12,087 nucleotides of DNA from Candidatus Competibacteraceae bacterium (GTDB lineage Bacteria; Pseudomonadota; Gammaproteobacteria; Competibacterales; Competibacteraceae), in assembly GCA_007120095.1 (NCBI GenBank), contig SKOM01000244.1, forward strand, positions 1 to 12,087, written 5' to 3'. Below are positions 6,487-12,087 of the stretch, one piece after another; position 1 is the stretch's first letter, and every line of letters starts with the position of its first letter. Position numbers and translations under genes: made by a program. Below the pieces are notes generated by a model. It did no database searches. It was not told the origin of the DNA and was given only the letters and a program-made list of their open reading frames with translations.

Positions 6487-8172
6487 ATGAAAAAGCATCA
6501 CAGCAGCAATGCGGAACTGACCATGACGAATCAGGCCTACAGCGACAACCCGCTGCAGGATCGCAAGACCGATCACTACCGCAAGGAATACATCCGCACA
6601 TTCGTCGACAAGTGGGACGAGCTGATCGACTGGCGCGGCCGAGCCGAGAGCGAGGGGCAGTTCTTCATCGACATCCTGCGCGCGCGCGGCAAACAGCGCG
6701 TACTGGATGTGGCCTGCGGCACCGGGTTTCACACGGTCAGGCTGATGGAGTCAGGGTTTGAGGTAACCGCTTCGGACGGGTCAGCAGCGATGGTTGCCAA
6801 AGCCTTTCAGAACGCGCAGGCGCGCGGCCTGATCCTCAAGACTACCCAAGCCGACTGGCGCTGGCTCAATCGTGACATCAACGGCAAGTACGACGCCATC
6901 ATCTGTCTGGGTAATTCCTTCACCCATCTACACAAGGAGAGCGACCGGCGTCGTGCGCTGGCGGAATTCTACGCCGCGCTCAAGCATGACGGACTGCTGA
7001 TCCTGGATCAGCGCAACTACGATGCCATCCTTGATCATGGTTTCTCGTCCAAACACAAGTATTATTACTGCGGCGAGCAGGTTACAGCCGAGCCAGAGTA
7101 TGTCGATGAGGGACTGTGCCGGATGCGCTATACCTTCCCGGACGGTTCGCAATACACGCTGAACATGTTTCCCATCCGCAAGAACTATACCCGGCGGCTG
7201 CTGCGGGAGGCCGGATTCGAGCGGGTACGCACCTATGGTGACTTCCAGGAAACCTATGCTGAGGACGAGCCGGATTTCTTCATCCATGTGGCCGAGAAGT
7301 CCGCGCTGCACCTCGTGCGCTGGGGCGGAAAGAGCACCGATGACGGCCCGGATATCCGCGACATCACCGAGGACTATTACGACAGCGACGATGCCGACAC
7401 CTTCTATTCCACTATATGGGGTGGCGAGGATCTGCACATCGGGCGTTACGCCGAGACCGACGCCATCCGCACCGCCAGCGACCGCACGGTGGTTGAAATG
7501 CTGTCGCGCCTGGGCGAGCTGGACGCCGAAGCCCGGGTGCTGGATATGGGTTCGGGCTATGGCGGCGCAATGCGCACGCTGGTACGCTCAACCGGCGCAC
7601 AGGCGGTATGCCTGAACATCTCCGAGACACAGAATGAGTACAACCTGGGCAAGGTACGTGCCGCACGCCTGACCGACCGCATCACCATCCGCCATGGCGT
7701 TTTTGAGGACGTACCCGAACCGGACGAGAGCTTCGATGTGGTCTGGAGTCAGGACGCCTTTTTGCACTCCGACCAGCGCACCAAGGTGCTGGCTGAGGCC
7801 TGGCGCGTGCTCAAGCCCGGCGGGCAACTGACCTTCACCGACCCCATGCAAGCCGATGACGTGCCCGAGGGCGTACTGCAGCCCGTCTATGACCGCCTAC
7901 AGCTAAATTCACTGGGCAGTCCGCGATTCTATCGCAAGGCGGCTGAGGCGCTGGGCTTCGAGACGCTGGAGCAGGAAGATGCATTGGCCGACCTGCGCAC
8001 GCACTACGCTCGCGTGCGCGAGGAACTGCTTAAACATTATGACCAACTGGTCGAAAACGGTGCCTCGCGCGACTATCTCGACAAAATGGCGGTGGGACTG
8101 GAGAACTGGGTCAAGGCGGCAGATGCCGGCTATCTGTCCTGGGGGATCCAGCGTTTCCGCAAACCGCACTAA
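6487..8172 (+). CDS. Fused glycine/sarcosine/dimethylglycine N-methyltransferase (betaine synthesis)
   Basis: This 561-residue enzyme should convert glycine through sarcosine and dimethylglycine to glycine betaine with three SAM. It is a cytosolic fusion of two methyltransferases. Residues ~28-270 match GSMT, with TDHYRKEYIRTFVDKWDELI, SAM motif VLDVACGTG (72-80), DWRWLNRDI and CLGNSFTHL. A linker (~272-290) follows. Residues ~291-561 match SDMT, with YYDSDDADTFYSTIWGGEDL, motif VLDMGSGYG (351-359), WSQDAFLHS, FTDPMQADD and the terminal GYLSWGIQRFRK. The start ATG 6487 follows GAGGTGA (6475-6481). Many bacteria encode GSMT and SDMT separately; Actinopolyspora is a known fused case of similar length. 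The gene is free of TTA leucine codons and rich in AAG/GAG/CGC, unlike the flanking genes, which suggests separate ancestry. Confidence 0.95.
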   Translation: MKKHHSSNAELTMTNQAYSDNPLQDRKTDHYRKEYIRTFVDKWDELIDWRGRAESEGQFFIDILRARGKQRVLDVACGTGFHTVRLMESGFEVTASDGSAAMVAKAFQNAQARGLILKTTQADWRWLNRDINGKYDAIICLGNSFTHLHKESDRRRALAEFYAALKHDGLLILDQRNYDAILDHGFSSKHKYYYCGEQVTAEPEYVDEGLCRMRYTFPDGSQYTLNMFPIRKNYTRRLLREAGFERVRTYGDFQETYAEDEPDFFIHVAEKSALHLVRWGGKSTDDGPDIRDITEDYYDSDDADTFYSTIWGGEDLHIGRYAETDAIRTASDRTVVEMLSRLGELDAEARVLDMGSGYGGAMRTLVRSTGAQAVCLNISETQNEYNLGKVRAARLTDRITIRHGVFEDVPEPDESFDVVWSQDAFLHSDQRTKVLAEAWRVLKPGGQLTFTDPMQADDVPEGVLQPVYDRLQLNSLGSPRFYRKAAEALGFETLEQEDALADLRTHYARVREELLKHYDQLVENGASRDYLDKMAVGLENWVKAADAGYLSWGIQRFRKPH

Positions 8173-8256
8173 CCGGTTCGCCCCGTTTTTTGGGCTACGG
8201 CTATATTGAGTCTGCTTCGTGGTACATTACGAATTTGACCTTTAATGGGGAATGTG

Positions 8257-8349
8257 ATGGAACGACGGTTCAACTGCCTTGATAACAAAAGGGTCGTAGT
8301 GCCGGATGCCCATTGGCAACAGGTGGAAGCGCCCCATGGGCACCGCTAG
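8257..8349 (+). pseudogene. Remnant of the 3' end of a dehydrogenase gene (30-codon mini-ORF)
   Basis: ATG 8257 opens 30 codons ending in TAG 8347-8349. The last ~18 residues (VVVPDAHWQQVEAPHGHR) match the C-terminus of the dehydrogenase at 1408-2511 (VVVPDAHWERVGAPHEHR), including the same stop codon. Residues before the Lys11 region do not match. It is best read as the severed tail of a dehydrogenase gene that once ended here. GGGGAA at 8247-8252 lies four bases before the ATG, and the frame overlaps the racemase-like start by 14 bases. It could therefore still be translated and couple initiation of the next gene; that is inference. Confidence 0.75.
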
Positions 8350-8359
8350 CCGCATTCGG
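8293..8359 (+). repeat. Right copy of the duplicated junction (direct repeat with 2455-2521)
   Basis: This segment matches the left copy at 57 of 67 positions without gaps. It contains both the dehydrogenase tail ending in TAG and the first eight codons of the racemase-like gene. The overlap architecture (ATG 11 bases before the TAG, same spacing) is conserved in both copies, which shows homology rather than chance resemblance. Confidence 0.85.
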
Positions 8360-9415
8360 GTCATTGACCTGGTGGATACACAAGCCGGGGGCGATGTCAG
8401 CCGTATTGTCCTCGGCGGTGTCGGCCCGCTGCCCGGCGGTTCCTTGATGGATCAGGTGCGCTTTCTGGAACGCCAGGCCGATGGGCTGCGGCGGTTATTA
8501 TTAGCCGAACCTTACGGCGATCCGGCCATGTCGATTGATCTGGTCTTGCCGCCCATCCATCCGCAAGCCCAAGCGGGTTACATTATTATGGAAGCCATGG
8601 GTTATCCGGTGTACTCCGGTTCCAATACCCTGTGTACCGCTACGGCGCTGCTGGAAAGTGGCCGCATTGCCATGCAAGAGGGTCAGCAGACCCTGACCCT
8701 GGAATCCCCGGCCGGTTTAGTCCATATTACTGCCGAATGCCGCGACGGGCGGGTCGTGGCGGTAAGCTGCGAAGGCGCACCCGCCTATGTGGCAGGGCGT
8801 GATTTCAGTATCACTTTGGCCGATGGTACACCGATCCGCTTCGATGTCGTGTTCAGCGGCGGATTTTACTCGGTGATCCAGGCCGAACCGCTGGGCTATC
8901 AGCTCAGCGCCGATGAAGCACCAGCCTTGGCGGCTCTGGGCCATGCGTTTATCACGGCCGCCCGCCAGCAGCACACGATCCAGCATCCCCAGCTCGGTGA
9001 TATCGGCCCGCTGTCTTTTGTGCATTTCGCCGGCCCCGTAGAGCCTATTGCTGCGGGTCAGTATGCCTCACGCTCAGCGACCTATGTACATCCCGGGGTC
9101 ATCTGCCGCAGCCCGACCGGCACCGGCACCTCTGCCCGGCTGGCGCTGATGGTGGCCGATAACCAGTTGCATCAGGGCGAGAGTCTGGAAACCATTTCGC
9201 TGCGAGGCAGCCGCTTTCGCGGTACCGTTGCCGGCGTAACCACCGTGGCGGGACAACGCGCCCTGCGCAGCACCATCACCGGTCGGGCGTGGACGCTGGC
9301 CCATTCAAAAATCGTTGTGGATTTGGATGATCCCTTGATTGATGATCAGGGCTTAAGTCGCCTACTCACCGAACCGTTTAGCGGCTCGGCGCTAACACCA
9401 CCGCTTCGCCTTTGA
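8336..9415 (+). CDS. Proline racemase superfamily protein with Ser/Thr in place of the catalytic cysteines
   Basis: This is a 359-residue cytosolic protein of the proline racemase / 4-hydroxyproline 2-epimerase / trans-3-hydroxyproline dehydratase superfamily. Family features include DTQAGGDVSRIVLGG (14-28), FSGGFYSVIQAEPLG (173-187) and RSPTGTGTSARLALM (258-272). The first catalytic position, normally Cys in MCGH, reads Ser94 in YSGSNT. The second, normally Cys in SPCGTGT, reads Thr261. Thr at the second site is characteristic of trans-3-hydroxy-L-proline dehydratases, but those keep the first Cys, so the reaction here is uncertain. The start is ATG 8336 rather than the in-frame ATG 8306: the shorter protein begins at the family start, and the duplicated MSTASRMR at 2498 marks the same codon. 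The 3' end overlaps the convergent MaoC-like gene by 38 bases. Confidence 0.88.
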   Translation: MGTASRIRVIDLVDTQAGGDVSRIVLGGVGPLPGGSLMDQVRFLERQADGLRRLLLAEPYGDPAMSIDLVLPPIHPQAQAGYIIMEAMGYPVYSGSNTLCTATALLESGRIAMQEGQQTLTLESPAGLVHITAECRDGRVVAVSCEGAPAYVAGRDFSITLADGTPIRFDVVFSGGFYSVIQAEPLGYQLSADEAPALAALGHAFITAARQQHTIQHPQLGDIGPLSFVHFAGPVEPIAAGQYASRSATYVHPGVICRSPTGTGTSARLALMVADNQLHQGESLETISLRGSRFRGTVAGVTTVAGQRALRSTITGRAWTLAHSKIVVDLDDPLIDDQGLSRLLTEPFSGSALTPPLRL

Positions 9416-9812
9416 GTACCGGAGTATCCTCAACACTGCACAGACAAGCTAAAGTCACTCGGCGTTTCTCACGATTAACCGCACTGACCGTCACCTCCGC
9501 CAGCACCGTATCACCGGGACGTACCGGCGCTATAAATTTCAGGTTTTGGCTCATATAAATCGCACCATGACCGGGCAGTTGTTCGCCAATCACAGCGGAT
9601 ATCAGACTGGCCGTCAAAATACCGTGAGCGATACGACCCTTGAACTGCGTGTTGCGGGCATAGCTATCATCTAAATGCACCGGATTATGGTCGGTCGAGA
9701 CCTGAGCAAACAGCTCGATATCCTGATTGGTAATGGTTTTACGCAGGTGGCGGCTCATGCCGATTTCAATGTCTTGGATGTAAAGAGTGCCGCGTGGCAG
9801 ATCATCATTCAT
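9378..9812 (-). CDS. MaoC-like (R)-specific enoyl-CoA hydratase
   Basis: This 144-residue single hot-dog-fold protein resembles PhaJ-type (R)-specific enoyl-CoA hydratases, which hydrate trans-2-enoyl-CoA to (R)-3-hydroxyacyl-CoA. The hydratase motif STDHNPVHLD places the catalytic Asp41 and His46 with the same five-residue spacing as in Aeromonas PhaJ. GRIAHGILTASLISAVIGE (59-77) is the typical continuation. The C-terminal half has the LKFIAPVRPGDTV strand pair. ATG 9812 is preferred over the upstream TTG 9836 because TGGTGA lies eight bases before it. It is the second minus-strand gene, 120 bases after trmL. It could feed polyhydroxyalkanoate synthesis or act on other acyl-CoAs; no phaC is in view. 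Confidence 0.88.
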   Translation of the reverse strand: MNDDLPRGTLYIQDIEIGMSRHLRKTITNQDIELFAQVSTDHNPVHLDDSYARNTQFKGRIAHGILTASLISAVIGEQLPGHGAIYMSQNLKFIAPVRPGDTVLAEVTVSAVNREKRRVTLACLCSVEDTPVLKGEAVVLAPSR

Positions 9813-9853
9813 AGTGTTATTCACCAGCAATAGCAACTGTACCCAGCCGCTAT

Positions 9854-9887
9854 CGCTTTACTCCATCAGTCTGAGTGAACTAAAGCG
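9854..9887. terminator. Possible stem-loop between trmL and the hydratase gene
   Basis: CGCTTTA (9854-9860) pairs perfectly with TAAAGCG (9881-9887), and an inner CTC/GAG can pair within the loop. It lies just after the trmL stop in the minus-strand direction, so it might attenuate read-through from trmL into the hydratase gene. The stem is AT-containing and no T-run follows on the minus strand, so confidence is low. Confidence 0.3.
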
Positions 9888-9932
9888 TTAGTTTAACGTG
9901 ATCGCCCCTAACATGCAGCATCGATTAGGCGC

Positions 9933-10415
9933 TTAGCCCACTGGATCATGTCCGGCAGCTCCCGCATAACCTTGCTGCCGCCAAGCCTCATAAACAATCA
10001 CCGCGACCGCATTGGCTAAATTCAGACTGCGGCTGGTTGGCAACATGGGCAGACGCAGCCATGACTCGGATCCCAGACGCTCTAAGAGGGATTGGGGCAA
10101 ACCGCGGGTTTCCGGGCCAAACAACAAGCCATCACCCGGCTGAAACGCGACCGCACTGGGCGCAGTGTAGCCTTTGGTGGTACACGCCCAAATACGCTGA
10201 CCACTGAACTGACTGTACCAGGCAGGATAATCCGCATGGCAGTGAACGGCGATCCATTCACGGTAATCCAGTCCCGCCCGCCGCAGTTTGCGTTCGTCCA
10301 GCGTAAACCCGAGCGGCTCGATCAAATGCAGACGACAACCCGTATTCGCACATAAACGGATAATATTACCCGTATTGGGGGCAATTTCCGGTTCATACAA
10401 CACAACGTCAAACAT
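9933..10415 (-). CDS. trmL: tRNA (cytidine/uridine-34 2'-O)-methyltransferase TrmL
   Basis: This 160-residue SPOUT-class methyltransferase 2'-O-methylates the wobble nucleotide of tRNA-Leu isoacceptors using SAM; family members act as dimers with a trefoil-knot SAM site. All three SPOUT motifs are present: NTGNIIRLC (14-22), GLLFGPETRGL (96-106) and LRLPM followed by SRSLNLANAVAV (120-139). The length matches the compact family (about 155-160), which has no extra RNA-binding domain. It starts at ATG 10415 with only a weak upstream ribosome-binding signal. It is divergent from xpt, with 150 bases between the two starts. Confidence 0.95.
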   Translation of the reverse strand: MFDVVLYEPEIAPNTGNIIRLCANTGCRLHLIEPLGFTLDERKLRRAGLDYREWIAVHCHADYPAWYSQFSGQRIWACTTKGYTAPSAVAFQPGDGLLFGPETRGLPQSLLERLGSESWLRLPMLPTSRSLNLANAVAVIVYEAWRQQGYAGAAGHDPVG

Positions 10416-10513
10416 GGTTCTAAAGCCAGAAGCTCATAAGGTGATCAGTGAACTGCGGAAATCAGTAACGACCCTGATAATCCACCGAGACGTTTTTGGG
10501 AATACGGCTTATC

Positions 10514-10542
10514 CTGGCAACGCGCTTCCATTAAACTATACC
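10514..10542 (+). promoter_or_regulatory. Candidate promoter for xpt-purE-purK
   Basis: CTGGCA (10514-10519), a 17-base spacer and TATACC (10537-10542) form a moderate sigma-70 match. It would give a short ~15-base leader before ATG 10566. An overlapping alternative is TTATCC (10509-10514) with TAAACT (10532-10537), also 17 bases apart. No purine riboswitch-like structure or clear PurR palindrome is visible in the 150-base divergent spacer. Confidence 0.4.
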
Positions 10543-10565
10543 CCTTTGCACAGGCAACCCTCAGC

Positions 10566-11138
10566 ATGCACGAACTGGTCGAGCGTATCATAACCGAAGG
10601 TCGCCATGTCGGCGGTGGCATTGTTAAAGTCGACGGGTTTCTCAATCACCAGGTTGATCCTGGCCTAACCGATCGTATGGGTGAACATTTTGTGCACCAT
10701 TTCACGGCTGTTCAACCCATTACCCGCATTATCACCGCTGAAGCCAGCGGTATTCCACCCGCAGTGGCCACCGCCCGCTTGTTAGCGGTACCGGTGGTTT
10801 ACGCCCGCAAAACCAACTCAGCGCTGATGGAGGCGGATGACTATCAAGCGGACGCGGTGAGCCGTACCCGAGGCACGGCCGTCACTCTGCGCGTCGCTCG
10901 GCGGTTTCTGCATCCTGAAGATCGGGTGCTGATTATTGATGATTTTCTCGCTTCGGGATCGACATTAAGCGCTTTAATGGCCATTATTGAACAGGCAGGT
11001 GCTTCGTTAGTCGGCATCGGCTGTGTGATCGAAAAACCCCAGGAAGGGGGGCGTGAACGGCTGGCCGATCAGCATGTCTCTATTGTTTCTTTAGCCAAAA
11101 TTACTTTTGACGGCGATCAACTGCATGTCTATGTCTGA
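10566..11138 (+). CDS. xpt: Xanthine phosphoribosyltransferase (Bacillus Xpt type)
   Basis: This 190-residue cytosolic enzyme joins xanthine to PRPP to give XMP (purine salvage). Its length and layout follow the Bacillus-type Xpt (~194 residues), not the enterobacterial Gpt. Visible features are MHELVERIITEGRHVGGGIVK at the start, the ITAEASGIP loop (56-64), VVYARK (77-82), the PRPP-binding motif VLIIDDFLASGST (121-133) and CVIEKPQEGGRERL near the end. The ribosome-binding site is weak. The stop overlaps the purE start by 14 bases, so salvage and de novo genes are probably co-translated. Related adenine or hypoxanthine-guanine transferases are less likely given the N-terminus and loop sequences. 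Confidence 0.9.
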   Translation: MHELVERIITEGRHVGGGIVKVDGFLNHQVDPGLTDRMGEHFVHHFTAVQPITRIITAEASGIPPAVATARLLAVPVVYARKTNSALMEADDYQADAVSRTRGTAVTLRVARRFLHPEDRVLIIDDFLASGSTLSALMAIIEQAGASLVGIGCVIEKPQEGGRERLADQHVSIVSLAKITFDGDQLHVYV

Positions 11139-11634
11139 ATCTTCTCCTCTAGTCGGATTGATTATGGGGTCGCAATCCGATTGGTCCACCATGGTTCATA
11201 GCGCTGAAGCCCTGGATGCCCTCGGTATTCCGTTTGAAAAACGGGTGGTGTCGGCGCATCGCACCCCTGATGTACTGTTTGAGTATGCCGAACAGGCGGA
11301 AAGCCGGGGGTTGCAGGTGATCATCGCCGGTGCCGGCGGAGCGGCGCATCTCCCCGGCATGGTTGCGGCCAAAACCGTGTTGCCGGTACTCGGTGTGCCG
11401 GTTCAGTCTCAGGCGTTGAATGGTATGGACTCACTGCTGTCCATCGTGCAAATGCCCGCTGGCATCCCCGTCGCCACTCTGGCCATTGGCCGCGCTGGGG
11501 CGATCAATGCCGGCTTATTGGCGGCGGCCTTATTAGGCCATCAGTATCCCGCTATCCGCGAGGCGCTGCGCCGCTACCGGCACCAGCAGACCGAACAGGT
11601 GCTGGCCCGACCGATTCCAGGTGATGACGGATGA
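11125..11634 (+). CDS. purE: N5-carboxyaminoimidazole ribonucleotide mutase
   Basis: This enzyme moves the carboxyl group of N5-CAIR to carbon 4 to form CAIR in de novo purine synthesis, acting on the product of PurK. From ATG 11125 it has 169 residues, the same length as E. coli PurE. Class I motifs are intact: GLIMGSQSDW (11-20), VVSAHRTPD (41-49) with catalytic His45, AGAGGAAHLPGM (68-79) and LGVPVQSQALNGMDSLLSIVQMP. The start lies inside the end of xpt (14-base overlap). ATG 11131 (MSESSPLVG, 8-base overlap) is an equally possible start, because neither has a strong ribosome-binding site. Its stop overlaps the purK start as ATGA. Confidence 0.96.
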   Translation: MSMSESSPLVGLIMGSQSDWSTMVHSAEALDALGIPFEKRVVSAHRTPDVLFEYAEQAESRGLQVIIAGAGGAAHLPGMVAAKTVLPVLGVPVQSQALNGMDSLLSIVQMPAGIPVATLAIGRAGAINAGLLAAALLGHQYPAIREALRRYRHQQTEQVLARPIPGDDG

Positions 11635-12087
11635 ATATCGGTATTGTCGGCGGCGGCCAACTCGCCCGCATGTTAATTCTGGCCGGTTATCCCCTGGGGT
11701 TGCGCTTTCGGGTGCTTGATCCGTCCCCATCCGCCTGTGCGGGGCAGGTGGCCGAACTGATGATCGCCCACTATGACGACACCACTGCCTTGCAGCAACT
11801 GGCGGACTGGGCGGATGTCGTCACGTTTGATTTCGAAAACGTCCCGGCCAGTGCGGCTGAACAACTGGCACAACATACGGCAGTGTATCCACCACCGGCG
11901 GCTTTGGCGGTCGCTCAGGATCGCTTGAGTGAGAAAACCCTGTTCCGCCGTCTCGATATCCCGACGCCGGGTTTTGTGCCCGTCACCACCCGCGCGGCCT
12001 TGGAACATGCGATCAGTGTGACCGGCTTGCCCGCCGTGGTTAAAACCCGACGCTTGGGGTATGACGGCAAGGGTCAATATATGGTGC
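11631..12087 (+). CDS. purK: N5-carboxyaminoimidazole ribonucleotide synthase (3' end outside window)
   Basis: The N-terminal 152 residues of the ATP-grasp enzyme that carboxylates AIR with bicarbonate and ATP to N5-CAIR are present; the window edge cuts the rest (family length ~350-400). Visible features are the pre-ATP-grasp nucleotide fold VGGGQLARML (6-15), the VTFDFENVP signature (64-72), AVAQDRLSEKTLFRRLDIPTP (from about 93) and the ATP-grasp strand VVKTRRLGYDGKGQ (136-149). The ATG overlaps the purE stop (ATGA), and AGGTGA (11619-11624) lies six bases upstream, indicating translational coupling. The frame is open to the edge. Confidence 0.95.
   Translation, partial: MNIGIVGGGQLARMLILAGYPLGLRFRVLDPSPSACAGQVAELMIAHYDDTTALQQLADWADVVTFDFENVPASAAEQLAQHTAVYPPPAALAVAQDRLSEKTLFRRLDIPTPGFVPVTTRAALEHAISVTGLPAVVKTRRLGYDGKGQYMV

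Larger units (their letters stand above)
2522..8286. other. Apparent inserted osmoprotection cassette (betaine uptake + synthesis)
   Basis: This is the ~5.8 kb between the two copies of the dehydrogenase/racemase junction. It contains proV, proW, proX and the fused glycine betaine methyltransferase, all on the plus strand, each with good ribosome-binding sites or tight spacing. It contains no integrase, transposase, tRNA or inverted-repeat ends that I can see, so the mechanism is unknown. The long, diverged (~85%) flanking repeat argues against a transposon target-site duplication. It is more compatible with homologous recombination using a related sequence, or with loss from an older tandem duplication. 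Borders are approximate, because the repeat could be assigned to either side. Confidence 0.6.

Noticed and set aside
6317..6601. Minus-strand frame of 94 codons, cysteine-rich, ending in a lysine-rich tail beside the proX terminator
   Set aside because: It overlaps the start of the methyltransferase gene and its T-run terminator, shows no recognisable family, and has skewed composition typical of an antisense frame.
8173..8200. GCCC...GGGC with a T-run after the methyltransferase gene, as a terminator
   Set aside because: The six T lie in the loop rather than after a stem, and the stem is only four base pairs, so it does not have terminator geometry.
8306..8335. Upstream in-frame ATG that would add 10 residues to the racemase-like protein
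   Set aside because: The extra residues come from the dehydrogenase remnant read in another frame. The duplicated junction shows the ancestral start at the codon equivalent to 8336.
2455..8359. Flanking direct repeats as a transposon target-site duplication
   Set aside because: A 67-base, ~85% identical repeat made of gene ends is far longer and more diverged than a target-site duplication, and no transposase or terminal inverted repeats are visible.
10416..10565. Possible purine riboswitch in the spacer before xpt
   Set aside because: The likely leader is only ~15 bases and I see no three-way-junction pairing or conserved purine-aptamer core.

Overview
The window looks like a chromosomal segment of a salt-adapted gammaproteobacterium. 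The housekeeping genes (TrmL, PurE, PurK, and an AGCS sodium symporter) resemble gammaproteobacterial ones. The central block encodes both uptake and de novo synthesis of the compatible solute glycine betaine, which is typical of halophiles and haloalkaliphiles. I cannot name a genus from sequence alone. I see no rRNA, tRNA, CRISPR array or recognisable transposase.

Layout, left to right: (1) 1-1205, the 3' part of an AGCS-family sodium:alanine/glycine symporter, closed by a perfect palindrome. (2) 1408-2511, a medium-chain dehydrogenase/reductase (quinone-oxidoreductase-like). (3) 2768-6162, proV-proW-proX, a complete glycine betaine/proline ABC importer with a good promoter and a structured leader. 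Two terminator-like hairpins follow. (4) 6487-8172, a single-chain glycine/sarcosine/dimethylglycine N-methyltransferase, that is, GSMT fused to SDMT. It should make betaine from glycine and three SAM. (5) 8336-9415, a proline-racemase-superfamily protein lacking both canonical catalytic cysteines. (6) On the minus strand, a MaoC-like hydratase (9378-9812) and trmL (9933-10415). (7) On the plus strand, xpt-purE-purK with overlapping ends (10566 to the window edge), a purine salvage/de novo block.

The main discovery is structural. The last ~20 codons of the dehydrogenase plus the first ~8 codons of the proline-racemase-like gene occur twice: at 2455-2521, at the end of the intact dehydrogenase, and at 8293-8359, at the start of the intact racemase-like gene. 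By hand alignment the copies match at 57 of 67 positions. The simplest reading is that the dehydrogenase and racemase-like genes were once adjacent, sharing a 14-base overlap, and that ~5.8 kb of osmoprotection genes now separates them. This leaves a broken racemase start on the left and a broken dehydrogenase end on the right. The betaine-synthesis gene has a base and codon style unlike the flanks, with no TTA leucine codon in 561 codons, which fits a transferred cassette.

Functionally, the cassette would let the cell import betaine and also make it from glycine. The neighbouring AGCS carrier could supply glycine or alanine, although this link is only inferred. The flanking dehydrogenase/racemase pair looks like amino-acid or hydroxy-amino-acid metabolism of unknown substrate.
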